Below, piece after piece: positions 18,641 to 26,782 of a stretch of 64,000 bases of DNA. Within the stretch, counting starts at the first letter, position 1; each line of letters opens with the position of its first letter. The notes under the pieces are model-generated. The model saw nothing but the letters and a program-made list of their open reading frames with translations, did not search any database and was not told where the DNA came from. Where the stretch lies: positions 1,178,001-1,242,000 of the forward strand of contig NZ_CP070368.1 in assembly GCF_016919705.1 (NCBI RefSeq). The letters run 5' to 3'. This DNA comes from Paracoccus methylovorus. Lineage in GTDB: Bacteria; Pseudomonadota; Alphaproteobacteria; Rhodobacterales; Rhodobacteraceae. A program made the position numbers and the translations under genes.

Positions 18641-21520
18641 ATGGTCGAACAGAACCTGTTGCTCTTGCTTGTTCTGACGCCATTCGTGTCGGCCGCCCTG
18701 GCGGCCACACTTCCGATTGGGGCGCGTAACGCCGAAGCCTGGCTGGCCGGGCTGACGATGATCGTCGTGCTGGTCATCCTGGGCGTGCTTTATCCCGCAG
18801 TGACCCAGGGGCAAAACATCACCGGCACCTTCCAATGGGTCAGTTCCATCGGGCTTGACCTGACCTTCCGAATAGACGGTTTTTCCTGGCTATTCATGGT
18901 GCTGGTGGCAGGGATTGGTTTTCTCGTCATCCTGTATGCACGTTATTACATGTCGCCCGAGGATCCGGTGCCACGGCTGTATTCCTGCCTGCTGGCCTTT
19001 ACCGGTGCCATGTCGGGGGTGCTGCTGTCGGGCAACATCATCATGCTGGTGGTGTTCTGGGAACTGACCAGCATCGTCTCTTTCCTGCTGATCGGCTATT
19101 GGTTCCAGCGTCAGGACGCGCGCGACGGGGCGCGGATATCGCTGATCGTGACCGCTTCGGGCGGGCTGTGCCTGATGGTGGCGATGATCATCCTGGGCCA
19201 GATCGCCGGCAGCTACGAGCTGGATGCCGTACTCAAGGCCGGGCCGCAGATCACCAGCCACCGGCTTTACCCGGTGGTGCTGATCCTGTTCCTTGTGGGC
19301 GCGTTCACCAAGTCCGCGCAGTTCCCGTTCCATTTCTGGCTGCCCAACGCCATGGCCGCCCCAACGCCGGTTTCGGCCTATCTGCATTCGGCAACCATGG
19401 TGAAGGCCGGCGTCTTCGTCCTTTTGCGCTTTCATCCGGCGCTGGGCGGCACGGATGCATGGTTCCAGATCGTCACCGGAATTGGCATGACCACGCTGCT
19501 TTTGGGTGCGGTGGCGGCGCTGTTCCGCCACGATCTGAAAGGGCTTCTGGCCTATTCCACCATCAGCCATCTGGGGCTGATCACCGCGCTTGCCGGGATC
19601 GGCAGTCCCTTTGCGCTGGTCGCAGCGGTATTTCACATCGTCAACCATGCGGTTTTCAAGGCATCGCTGTTCATGGCCGCCGGGATCATCGACCACGAGA
19701 CCGGGACCCGCGATATGCGCCGGCTGTCCGGTTTGGCGCGGGCGATGCCGGTCACGGCGATGCTGGCGATCATCGCCTCGGGGGCCATGGCCGGGGTGCC
19801 TTTGCTCAACGGTTTCCTGTCAAAAGAGATGTTCTTCGAGGCGACCTATGTCTGGAACAACGGCGGCTCGCTCGACAATTTCGCCCCTTACGTCGCCGTT
19901 CTGGCCGGAGCTTTCAGTGCAGCTTATTCGCTGCGCTTCATCGTGACGGTGTTTTTCGGCCCGCCCGCCACCGACCTGCCGCGTGAACCGCACGAGCCAC
20001 CCCTGCTCATGCGGCTGCCTGTGGCGATTCTGGTGGCGATCTGTCTGGCTGTCGGCATGTTTCCGCAGCAGGTGTTGGGCACTTGGCTGCAAACTGCGGG
20101 TCTGGCCGTCGTCGGCCCCGAACTGCCGCAATTCAGCCTGAAGATCTGGCACGGCGTCAACCCGCCCCTGATCATGAGCCTGATCGCCATGACGCTTGGT
20201 GCGCTGATCTATCTGCTGCCGCGCCGGCTGATCGATTCGGGCGAGGATGGCACCTGGCTGATGCGCCGGCTGGATTTCGCGCGCGGCTTCGACTGGCTGA
20301 TGCAGGCCACCTCGATCCGGTTTCCGCGCTTTGCGCTGCGGGTACTGTCCGCGAACGGGCTGCAGGCCCAGTTGCGCGCCATGGTTCTGCTGTCTCTGGC
20401 GGGGACTTGGTTCGTGCTGCGCAGACTGGACTGGAACGTGCCCATGCCGCAGATCGGCGCCAGCGAACTGGTCTTTGCCCTGCTTTGGCTGGTCGGCGGC
20501 GCCTGCGCCATCGGCGCGGCATGGCAGGCCAAGTATCACCGTTTTGCCGCCTTGGTGCTGATGGGCGGTGCGGGGCTGGTCACCTGCGCAACCTTCGTCT
20601 GGTTGTCGGCGCCCGATCTGGCTGTGACCCAGCTTCTGGTCGAGATCGCGACGACTGCCTTGCTGCTGCTGGGCCTGCGCTGGCTGCCCAAGCGCAACGT
20701 GGAAATCTCGGGCGACAAAACGCTGGCAGCCCGCGGTCGCCGCGCTCGCGATCTGTTGATCGCGCTGGCTTGCGGCACGGGCATGACCGCGCTGGCGCTG
20801 GCCGTGCTGCTGACTCCGCCGGGCGCCTCGGTCGGCGACTGGTTCCTGCGCAACGCCTATGTCGAGGGCGGTGGCACCAATGTCGTCAATGTCATCCTGG
20901 TCGATTTCCGTGCTTTCGACACATTCGGCGAGATCACCGTGCTCGCTGTCGTCGGGCTGACGGTCTATGCGCTGCTGCGCCGTTTCCGCCCGGCCCCCGA
21001 AAGCGTCGAGCGGCCACGCCCGCAACTGGACGCCGAAGAGCAGGCGCTGGAGGCTTATCTGTTCGTGCCCTCGGTCCTGATGCAATGGATGTTCGCGCCG
21101 ATCATCGCGCTTTCGGCCTATCTGTTCTTCCGCGGCCATGACCTGCCGGGCGGGGGCTTTGCCGCCGGCGTCACTTTGGCCATCGGGCTGCTGCTGCAAT
21201 ATGTCGCCGCCAATGTGCGCTGGGTCGAGGCACGGATCGTCGTGCTGCCGGTGCGCTGGATGGGTGCGGGTCTGACCATCTCGGCGGCGGTCGGGGCGGG
21301 GTCGTGGATATTCGGCTATCCCTTCCTCAGCGCGCATGCGCAATATCTGGACATTCCGATCCTCGGCAAGGTGCCCTTCTCGACCGCGATGCTGTTCGAT
21401 TTCGGCGTGTTCTCGACAGTGCTGGGCGCCATCGTGCTGATGTTGATCGCCATTGCCCACCAGTCGCTGCGTGTCGCCCCACGCAGCCGATCCACCGAGG
21501 CCAGCGAGGAGACGAACTGA
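18641..21520 (+). CDS. mrpA: Mrp Na+/H+ antiporter subunit A, fused to the MrpB domain
   Basis: The largest subunit (959 residues) of the Mrp/Mnh/Pha multi-subunit cation/proton antiporter, homologous to complex I subunit NuoL. The NuoL-like core shows conserved antiporter segments such as VVFWELTSIVSFLLIGYW, SAQFPFHFWLPNAMAAPTPVSAYLHSATMVKAG and HIVNHAVFKASLFMAAGIIDHETGTRD. After about residue 650 come the MrpA C-terminal part and a terminal MrpB-like domain (FRGHDLPGGGFAAGV). This fusion explains why no separate mrpB is present and is typical of group 2 operons. The start is ATG 18641, with AAGGA 6 bases upstream; an upstream extension would run through the promoter. The TGA overlaps the mrpC ATG (TGATG). 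Confidence 0.96.
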   Translation: MVEQNLLLLLVLTPFVSAALAATLPIGARNAEAWLAGLTMIVVLVILGVLYPAVTQGQNITGTFQWVSSIGLDLTFRIDGFSWLFMVLVAGIGFLVILYARYYMSPEDPVPRLYSCLLAFTGAMSGVLLSGNIIMLVVFWELTSIVSFLLIGYWFQRQDARDGARISLIVTASGGLCLMVAMIILGQIAGSYELDAVLKAGPQITSHRLYPVVLILFLVGAFTKSAQFPFHFWLPNAMAAPTPVSAYLHSATMVKAGVFVLLRFHPALGGTDAWFQIVTGIGMTTLLLGAVAALFRHDLKGLLAYSTISHLGLITALAGIGSPFALVAAVFHIVNHAVFKASLFMAAGIIDHETGTRDMRRLSGLARAMPVTAMLAIIASGAMAGVPLLNGFLSKEMFFEATYVWNNGGSLDNFAPYVAVLAGAFSAAYSLRFIVTVFFGPPATDLPREPHEPPLLMRLPVAILVAICLAVGMFPQQVLGTWLQTAGLAVVGPELPQFSLKIWHGVNPPLIMSLIAMTLGALIYLLPRRLIDSGEDGTWLMRRLDFARGFDWLMQATSIRFPRFALRVLSANGLQAQLRAMVLLSLAGTWFVLRRLDWNVPMPQIGASELVFALLWLVGGACAIGAAWQAKYHRFAALVLMGGAGLVTCATFVWLSAPDLAVTQLLVEIATTALLLLGLRWLPKRNVEISGDKTLAARGRRARDLLIALACGTGMTALALAVLLTPPGASVGDWFLRNAYVEGGGTNVVNVILVDFRAFDTFGEITVLAVVGLTVYALLRRFRPAPESVERPRPQLDAEEQALEAYLFVPSVLMQWMFAPIIALSAYLFFRGHDLPGGGFAAGVTLAIGLLLQYVAANVRWVEARIVVLPVRWMGAGLTISAAVGAGSWIFGYPFLSAHAQYLDIPILGKVPFSTAMLFDFGVFSTVLGAIVLMLIAIAHQSLRVAPRSRSTEASEETN

Positions 21521-21864
21521 TGGAACTGATCCTTGCCCTAGCCATCGGTATTCTTGTCGGATCTGGCGTCTGGCTGCTTTTGCGCCCGCGTTCCTATCAG
21601 GTCATCATCGGCCTGTGCCTGCTGGCCTATGGGGTAAACCTGTTCATCTTTGCCATGGGCCGGCTTTACATCGGCGCCGCGCCGATCATGCCCAAGGGCG
21701 GCTTCGTCGATCCGACCGCCTATGCCGACCCGCTGCCGCAGGCGCTGGTGCTGACCGCCATCGTCATCAGCTTTGCCACTACGGCGCTGTTTCTGGTGCT
21801 GATGATCGCCTCGCGCGGGGTCACCGGCACCGACCATGTCGATGGCAAGGAGCGTCATTCATGA
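21520..21864 (+). CDS. mrpC: Mrp antiporter subunit C
   Basis: A 114-residue NuoK-like membrane subunit with three hydrophobic helices: LILALAIGILVGSGVWLLL, VIIGLCLLAYGVNLFIFAMG and LPQALVLTAIVISFATTALFLVLM. The middle helix and the D-P-L-P-Q-A-L-V-L-T-A-I-V-I pattern of the third are the hallmarks of MrpC. The ATG shares its A with the mrpA stop, and the 3' end overlaps mrpD as ATGA, so the operon is read with tight coupling. Confidence 0.95.
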   Translation: MELILALAIGILVGSGVWLLLRPRSYQVIIGLCLLAYGVNLFIFAMGRLYIGAAPIMPKGGFVDPTAYADPLPQALVLTAIVISFATTALFLVLMIASRGVTGTDHVDGKERHS

Positions 21865-23579
21865 TGAACGACGCCATGCCCAACCATTTGATGATCGCGC
21901 CGATCCTGATCCCGCTGCTGGCGGGCGCGATCATGCTGTTTTACAACGACCGGCACCGGCAGATCAAACTGATCATGGGACTGGTGGCTGTGGGGCTGTC
22001 GTTCCTCGCCTCGGTCGAACTGATGTCGGATGTGAAGTCCGCGACCGAACAGGGCGGCACCGTGGTCGGGCTTTACATGCTTGGCGACTGGCCGGTGCCG
22101 ATCGGCATCGTCCTGGTGCTGGACCGGCTTTCGGCGATGATGGTGATGCTGACCGCGCTTTTGGCGGCGCCTTCGCTGATCTATGCGGCCGCCGGCTGGC
22201 ACGGCAAAGGCCAACATTACCACAGCATGTTCCAGTTCCTGCTGGCCGGGGTCAACGGTGCCTTCCTAACCGGGGATCTGTTCAACCTCTTCGTCTTTTT
22301 CGAGGTGATGCTCGCAGCCTCCTACGGGCTGATGCTGCATGGTTCCGGCCCCGAGCGGATCAAGGCCGGCTTGCATTATCTGGCGGTGAACCTGGCGGCC
22401 TCGCTGTTCTTCCTGATCGGGGCGGCGTTGGTATATGGCACCACCGGCACGCTGAACATGGCCGATATCGGCCGGGCGCTTTATTGGCTCGACGATGCAG
22501 AGCGGCTGCTGTTTCACGCCGCCGCCACCTTTCTGGGTCTTGCCTTCCTGATCAAGGCGGCGGCATGGCCACTGTGCTTCTGGCTGCCGCCGACCTATGG
22601 ATCCGCCTCGCCGCCAGCCGCCGCGATCATGGCGATCATGACCAAGGTCGGGATCTATGTCATCCTGCGGCTGTCGCTGCTGGTGCTGGGGCCGGATGCC
22701 GGTCCCTCGGCCGGGTTCGGCGCATCCGTGCTGATGATCGGCGGGGTGCTGACCATGGGCTTTGGTATGATAGGGATCCTCGGCACACCCGAACTGGTGC
22801 GCAAGGGCGGCTATCTGGCGATCATCTCGTCGGGCACGGTGCTGGCCTCGATCGGCTTTGCACAGGCCGGGGGCGGCAGTGCGATGCTGGGCGGCGCGCT
22901 TTACTATATGGTGGGTTCGACCGCAGCCATTTCGGCCTTTTTCCTGATCGCCGAGCCGGTCAGCCGCAACGACCACGGCGACGACGACGCCCCGGTCGAG
23001 GATGACGGTTTCGACCCGCTTTCGGAACGCTGGGCGCCCATGGGCCTTGGCACAGTCGAGGACACCACCGCGCCGGCCAGCCATCGCACCGTAAGCTGGC
23101 TGACCATGGCGATCTGCTTTTCGCTGGTCGCCGCGATGATCGCCGGCCTGCCCCCGATGCCGGGCTTTATCGGCAAGTTCGCCATCCTGCGCGGCGCGGT
23201 TCAGGACAACCTGCCTGCCTCGGGCCACCTGCCGGTGATCCTGTGGGCCTATGCCGCCATGCTGATCCTGTCCGGTCTGGGCGCACTGATCGCCCTGATG
23301 CGTTTCGGCATCCGCCGCTTCTGGGCCGAAGAGGGCCCCACCCCGCGCATTCTGGCACTTGAGGTCGTGCCGGTGGTCATGCTTCTGGGCATGATCGGCT
23401 TGCAGACCGTGCGCTCGGACGCGCTGCTTGGCTATACCAATGCCACCGCCAGCGCCCTGTTGGAGCCGGGCGTCTATCGCAATGCCGTGCTGAGCGGGGC
23501 GCAGGACGTTAGGGCCGCCCCGATCCAAAGCCTTGCCCCCGATCCGCAGCCCGAGACCGGCCCGGAGGAAGCGGAATGA
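21861..23579 (+). CDS. mrpD: Mrp antiporter subunit D
   Basis: A NuoM/N-like subunit of 572 residues. Core signatures include LFNLFVFFEVMLAASYGLMLHG, KAAAWPLCFWLPPTYGSASPPAAAIMAIMTKVG and ISSGTVLASIGFAQ, with Lys and Glu at the places that build the proton path. It is longer than the usual 490-500 residues: an acidic hydrophilic insert (DHGDDDAPVEDDGFDPL, about residues 374-390) separates helices in the second half, and there is a Pro/Gln/Glu-rich C-terminal tail of about 30 residues. The start ATG overlaps the mrpC stop as ATGA. A much longer open frame upstream in phase is only the shadow of mrpA/mrpC. Confidence 0.95.
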   Translation: MMNDAMPNHLMIAPILIPLLAGAIMLFYNDRHRQIKLIMGLVAVGLSFLASVELMSDVKSATEQGGTVVGLYMLGDWPVPIGIVLVLDRLSAMMVMLTALLAAPSLIYAAAGWHGKGQHYHSMFQFLLAGVNGAFLTGDLFNLFVFFEVMLAASYGLMLHGSGPERIKAGLHYLAVNLAASLFFLIGAALVYGTTGTLNMADIGRALYWLDDAERLLFHAAATFLGLAFLIKAAAWPLCFWLPPTYGSASPPAAAIMAIMTKVGIYVILRLSLLVLGPDAGPSAGFGASVLMIGGVLTMGFGMIGILGTPELVRKGGYLAIISSGTVLASIGFAQAGGGSAMLGGALYYMVGSTAAISAFFLIAEPVSRNDHGDDDAPVEDDGFDPLSERWAPMGLGTVEDTTAPASHRTVSWLTMAICFSLVAAMIAGLPPMPGFIGKFAILRGAVQDNLPASGHLPVILWAYAAMLILSGLGALIALMRFGIRRFWAEEGPTPRILALEVVPVVMLLGMIGLQTVRSDALLGYTNATASALLEPGVYRNAVLSGAQDVRAAPIQSLAPDPQPETGPEEAE

Positions 23580-24064
23580 CCCGTCTTATCCCCCATCCGA
23601 TCCTCTCGGCCACGCTGGTGCTGATGTGGCTGTTTCTGACCGCGTTCACACTGGGCCACCTGCTGCTGGGCACGATGATCGCGCTGGGGGCCGGCTGGTC
23701 GGTGGAACGTCTGCATCCGCCCCGGCCGGTATTCCGGCGCTGGCTGGCAATCCCCAAGCTGATGCTGATCGTGGCGCGCGACATCCTGCGGTCGAACATA
23801 ACCGTAGCGCGGGTGCTACTTCTGGGCCCCGACCACCCGAAATATCACTCGGGCTTTGTCGAACTGACCCTGCGGCTAAGCGATCCCAACGCGCTGGCGG
23901 TGCTGGCGATTATCGTTACCGCCACCCCCGGCACCGCCTGGATCGAGTTCGACCAGGAGGAAAACCGGCTTTTGCTGCATGTCCTTGATCTGCGTAGCGA
24001 CGACGACTGGCAGATCTTCATCCGCGACCGATACGAGGCATTGCTGCTGGAGATATTCGAATGA
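23576..24064 (+). CDS. mrpE: Mrp antiporter subunit E
   Basis: A 162-residue subunit with two N-terminal membrane helices ([33 protein letters not shown], written here as one hydrophobic region) and a soluble C-terminal half. Conserved parts include [21 protein letters not shown], and ITATPGT-like [12 protein letters not shown] with the following LHVLD. MrpE is needed for stable assembly of the complex and full antiport. The start overlaps mrpD as ATGA and the end overlaps mrpF as ATGA. Confidence 0.94.
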   Translation: MTRLIPHPILSATLVLMWLFLTAFTLGHLLLGTMIALGAGWSVERLHPPRPVFRRWLAIPKLMLIVARDILRSNITVARVLLLGPDHPKYHSGFVELTLRLSDPNALAVLAIIVTATPGTAWIEFDQEENRLLLHVLDLRSDDDWQIFIRDRYEALLLEIFE

Positions 24065-24342
24065 CCGCCGATATCCTTCGCTTTGCCCTGGGCTATGCCC
24101 AGATCGCCCTGATCCTGGCACTGGCGCTGGCCTGCTGGCGGATGCTTCAGGGGCCCCGTGCGCAGGACCGCGTGCTGGGGCTGGACACGATGTACAGTAT
24201 CGCCATGTTGCTGTTTCTGGTGATCGGCATGGGCAACGGCAATGTCTTTTTCTTTGAAGGCGCCTTGGTGATCGCGGTGCTGGGGTTTGTCACCACGGTC
24301 TGTGCCGCCAAGTTCCTGATGCGTGGCGAGGTGATCGAATGA
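24061..24342 (+). CDS. mrpF: Mrp antiporter subunit F
   Basis: A 93-residue subunit with three membrane helices. The [16 protein letters not shown] segment between the first two matches the conserved R-G-P-x-x-x-D-R-V-L-A-x-D signature of MrpF. In the complex it lies between the MrpD/A core and MrpG. The start overlaps mrpE (ATGA) and the stop overlaps mrpG (ATGA). Confidence 0.94.
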   Translation: MTADILRFALGYAQIALILALALACWRMLQGPRAQDRVLGLDTMYSIAMLLFLVIGMGNGNVFFFEGALVIAVLGFVTTVCAAKFLMRGEVIE

Positions 24343-24770
24343 TGCATCTGGAGCAATTGCCGACATGGGCCGCGATCATCATCGCCGTTTTCGTTATCGT
24401 CGGCTCGTCGCTGGCGCTGCTGGGCGCCATGGGTCTGGTGCGGTTGAAAAGCTTTTATCAGCGATTGCACGCGCCGACGCTGGGCTACAGCTATGGCACG
24501 CTGCTGATCATCCTGGCCTCGATGCTGATGTTTTCGCTGCTCGAAGGCCGTGCGGTGGTGCATGAGCTGATGATCGGCATTTTCATCATGGTCACGACGC
24601 CGATCACGCTTTTGATGCTTGGCCGCGCTGCCCTGCGCCGCGACCGTGACCGCAAGCTGGGCCATGACGAAGACGTGCCGCCCCGAAACCGTCCCGAACC
24701 GCCGGCCGGGACCGAGGCCGGCGACACGCAGGCCAGCGATCCCGAACCCGATCTGCCGCGCCGCCCCTAG
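24339..24770 (+). CDS. mrpG: Mrp antiporter subunit G
   Basis: A 143-residue subunit with three membrane helices and the MrpG signature [21 protein letters not shown], then [17 protein letters not shown] hydrophilic Pro/Glu-rich tail of about 40 residues follows the last helix and is longer than in most homologues. It is the last gene of the operon. Its stop codon overlaps the aroB stop codon of the opposite strand by three bases, leaving no space for a terminator between the two converging units. Confidence 0.93.
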   Translation: MMHLEQLPTWAAIIIAVFVIVGSSLALLGAMGLVRLKSFYQRLHAPTLGYSYGTLLIILASMLMFSLLEGRAVVHELMIGIFIMVTTPITLLMLGRAALRRDRDRKLGHDEDVPPRNRPEPPAGTEAGDTQASDPEPDLPRRP

Positions 24771-25870
24771 CGCGATTGCGCCAGTACCTGCCGCAGCATG
24801 TCGGGATCGACCGCATCGGTAACGAAAGCCTGACCGATGCCGCGCGCCAACACAAAGCGCAACCGCCCATCCTGCACCTTCTTGTCCTGAGCCATCAGCG
24901 CGATCAGCGCCTCGTCATCGGGCAGATCGCCCGGAATGTCGCGGATGCGGGCAGGCATACCCATGGCGGCGAAATGCGCCGCGACGCGCGAGGGCGCCTC
25001 TTGGCTGCACAGACCCATGCGGGCGGAAAGTTCAAAGGCCAGCGCGCAACCGATCGCCACCCCCTCGCCATGCAACAGCCGGTCGGAATAGCCTGTGGCC
25101 GATTCCAGCGCATGGCCGAAGGTATGGCCAAGGTTCAGCAAGGCGCGCTCGCCCTGCTCGGTTTCATCGCGCTGAACAATGCCTGCCTTCATCTGGACCG
25201 AATGGCGCACAGCGCGTTGACGCAGTGCCGGATCGCCGGCCAGCGCCGTGGCATTGGCCTCTAGCCACTCGAAGAAATCCTCGTCCCCCAGCAGCCCGTA
25301 TTTCGCCACTTCGCCATAGCCTGCACGGAAATCGCGCGGCGTCAGCGTGGTCAGCACGTCGATATCGGCCAGAACCAGCGCCGGCTGGTGAAAGGCACCG
25401 ATCAGGTTCTTGCCTTGTGGGCTGTTGATGCCGGTCTTGCCGCCCACCGAACTGTCCACCTGCGCCAGCAACGTCGTGGGAATCTGCACGAAACGCACGC
25501 CGCGCCGCAGGATCGCGGCCGCGAAACCAGCCAGATCGCCGATCACCCCGCCGCCAAGCGCGATCACCAGATCCTTGCGCTCGATCTTCTGCGCAAGCAG
25601 CCACTCCACGGCACGACCCAGTTCGGCCCAGCATTTCGTCGCCTCGCCCGCAGGCAGCGCCAGTGCCGGAGCGTCGACCCCCTGCGCGGCCAGCGCCTCG
25701 CGCAGCGCCGGCAGATGCAGCGCGGCAACCGTTTCATCCGTCAGGATGGCGACGCGGCGGCGGCCCGCCAGCGCCACGATCTCATCGCCAGCCTGCCCCA
25801 TCAGGCCCTGACCTATCCGGACGTCATAGGAACGCGCGCCCAGATCCACGTGAACGGTGTCGATGCTCAT
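24767..25870 (-). CDS. aroB: 3-Dehydroquinate synthase
   Basis: The second enzyme of the shikimate pathway, turning DAHP into 3-dehydroquinate with NAD+ and a divalent metal. It has 367 residues, the usual length. NAD-binding segments GGGVIGDLAGFAAAILRRG and QIPTTLLAQVDSSVGGKTGIN are clear. The metal ligands fit the Glu in GYGEVAKYG, the His in HGEGVAIGCA and the His in NLGHTFGHALE. Its ATG overlaps the aroK stop (ATGA), so aroK and aroB are one unit. The 3' end overlaps mrpG on the other strand. Confidence 0.97.
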   Translation of the reverse strand: MSIDTVHVDLGARSYDVRIGQGLMGQAGDEIVALAGRRRVAILTDETVAALHLPALREALAAQGVDAPALALPAGEATKCWAELGRAVEWLLAQKIERKDLVIALGGGVIGDLAGFAAAILRRGVRFVQIPTTLLAQVDSSVGGKTGINSPQGKNLIGAFHQPALVLADIDVLTTLTPRDFRAGYGEVAKYGLLGDEDFFEWLEANATALAGDPALRQRAVRHSVQMKAGIVQRDETEQGERALLNLGHTFGHALESATGYSDRLLHGEGVAIGCALAFELSARMGLCSQEAPSRVAAHFAAMGMPARIRDIPGDLPDDEALIALMAQDKKVQDGRLRFVLARGIGQAFVTDAVDPDMLRQVLAQSR

Positions 25871-26403
25871 TTATCCTCCAGAATCGCCGGATCATGCGTG
25901 CGTATCGCGGCCAACACGCGATCCGCCGTCTGTTCGATGCTGTCGCCGCGCTGCGCGGCAACGCGGATGTCGGCCAGTGCATAGACCGGGCTGCGTTCCG
26001 CCAGAAGCCGCGCCAATGTGCCGTGCGGGTCGGCGGTCTGCAACAGCGGCCGGGTCGGCCGGTGGCGGACGCGATGCCACAGCGTGTCCAGATCGCAATC
26101 CAGCCAGATCGAAACGCTGTCTTCGCCGATACGGTCGCGGTTTTCGGGACGCAGCCAAGCCCCGCCCCCGGTCGAGACGACACCGGGCCCCGATGCAAGC
26201 ACCCTGCCCAGCACCTCTGATTCGCGAGCGCGAAAGAATTCCTCGCCGTCGCGGGCAAAGATTTCCGGTATGGTCATGGCCGCCGCGCGCTCGATCTCGA
26301 CATCGGTGTCGGTGAACGGCCTGTGCAACCGGCGCGCAACCTCGCCACCGATCGCGGTCTTTCCCGCCCCCATCATCCCGATCAGCACGATGTTACGCCG
26401 CAT
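25867..26403 (-). CDS. aroK: Shikimate kinase
   Basis: The fifth shikimate-pathway enzyme, making shikimate 3-phosphate with ATP. It has 178 residues. The P-loop GMMGAGKT is at residues 9-16, the shikimate-binding FTDTDVEIE segment follows near 30-38, and STGGGAW gives the GGG shikimate loop. The lid region RPTRPLL is also present. ATG 26403 was taken as the start because MRRNIVLIG begins the first strand directly; the frame is open for 55 more codons upstream, but that part overlaps the divergent promoter region and has poor codon bias. It is coupled to aroB by an ATGA overlap. Confidence 0.96.
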   Translation of the reverse strand: MRRNIVLIGMMGAGKTAIGGEVARRLHRPFTDTDVEIERAAAMTIPEIFARDGEEFFRARESEVLGRVLASGPGVVSTGGGAWLRPENRDRIGEDSVSIWLDCDLDTLWHRVRHRPTRPLLQTADPHGTLARLLAERSPVYALADIRVAAQRGDSIEQTADRVLAAIRTHDPAILEDK

Positions 26404-26533
26404 CACCACCCGGATCCCACCTCTTGCAACCGGACAGACTGATGGCGTGATCTTTCGGGAAATGCCATATATATTTCGCACGAACCGGCAGCAGACCGGC
26501 ATTACAAGTATTTCGAGGCGGAAGGGACATTTC

Positions 26534-26782
26534 ATGCGGCTTTTGAAGGTGGTTGTGGTTCTGGTCATCCTGATTCTGGCGGGTCTGGCCGGTTATGCCT
26601 ATTTCGGCGACATGACCTCGGACCCAAACGAGATGCGGATGCCGGTCGAACTGGATCTGGGCGCGGACAGCCCGACGCCACAGCCGGCCGCAACCACCGG
26701 AGCCGCGTCCGCTGAGGATGGCGATGCCGCACAACCGGCCGCGACCGACGGCGCGGAAGCGGGGCAGAATGACCTCGACTGA
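26534..26782 (+). CDS. Small single-span protein with Pro/Ala-rich acidic tail, unknown function
   Basis: An 82-residue protein. An N-terminal membrane helix (residues 4-24, LLKVVVVLVILILAGLAGYAYF) is followed by a short conserved-looking hydrophilic part (SDPNEMRMPVELDLG) and a low-complexity tail of Ala, Pro, Gln, Asp and Glu. It has no recognisable family. GAAGGGA lies about 8 bases before the ATG. Its last 14 bases overlap the start of the next gene, which also encodes an exported protein, so the two are probably made together and may act together in the envelope. It is divergent from aroK. Confidence 0.75.
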   Translation: MRLLKVVVVLVILILAGLAGYAYFGDMTSDPNEMRMPVELDLGADSPTPQPAATTGAASAEDGDAAQPAATDGAEAGQNDLD

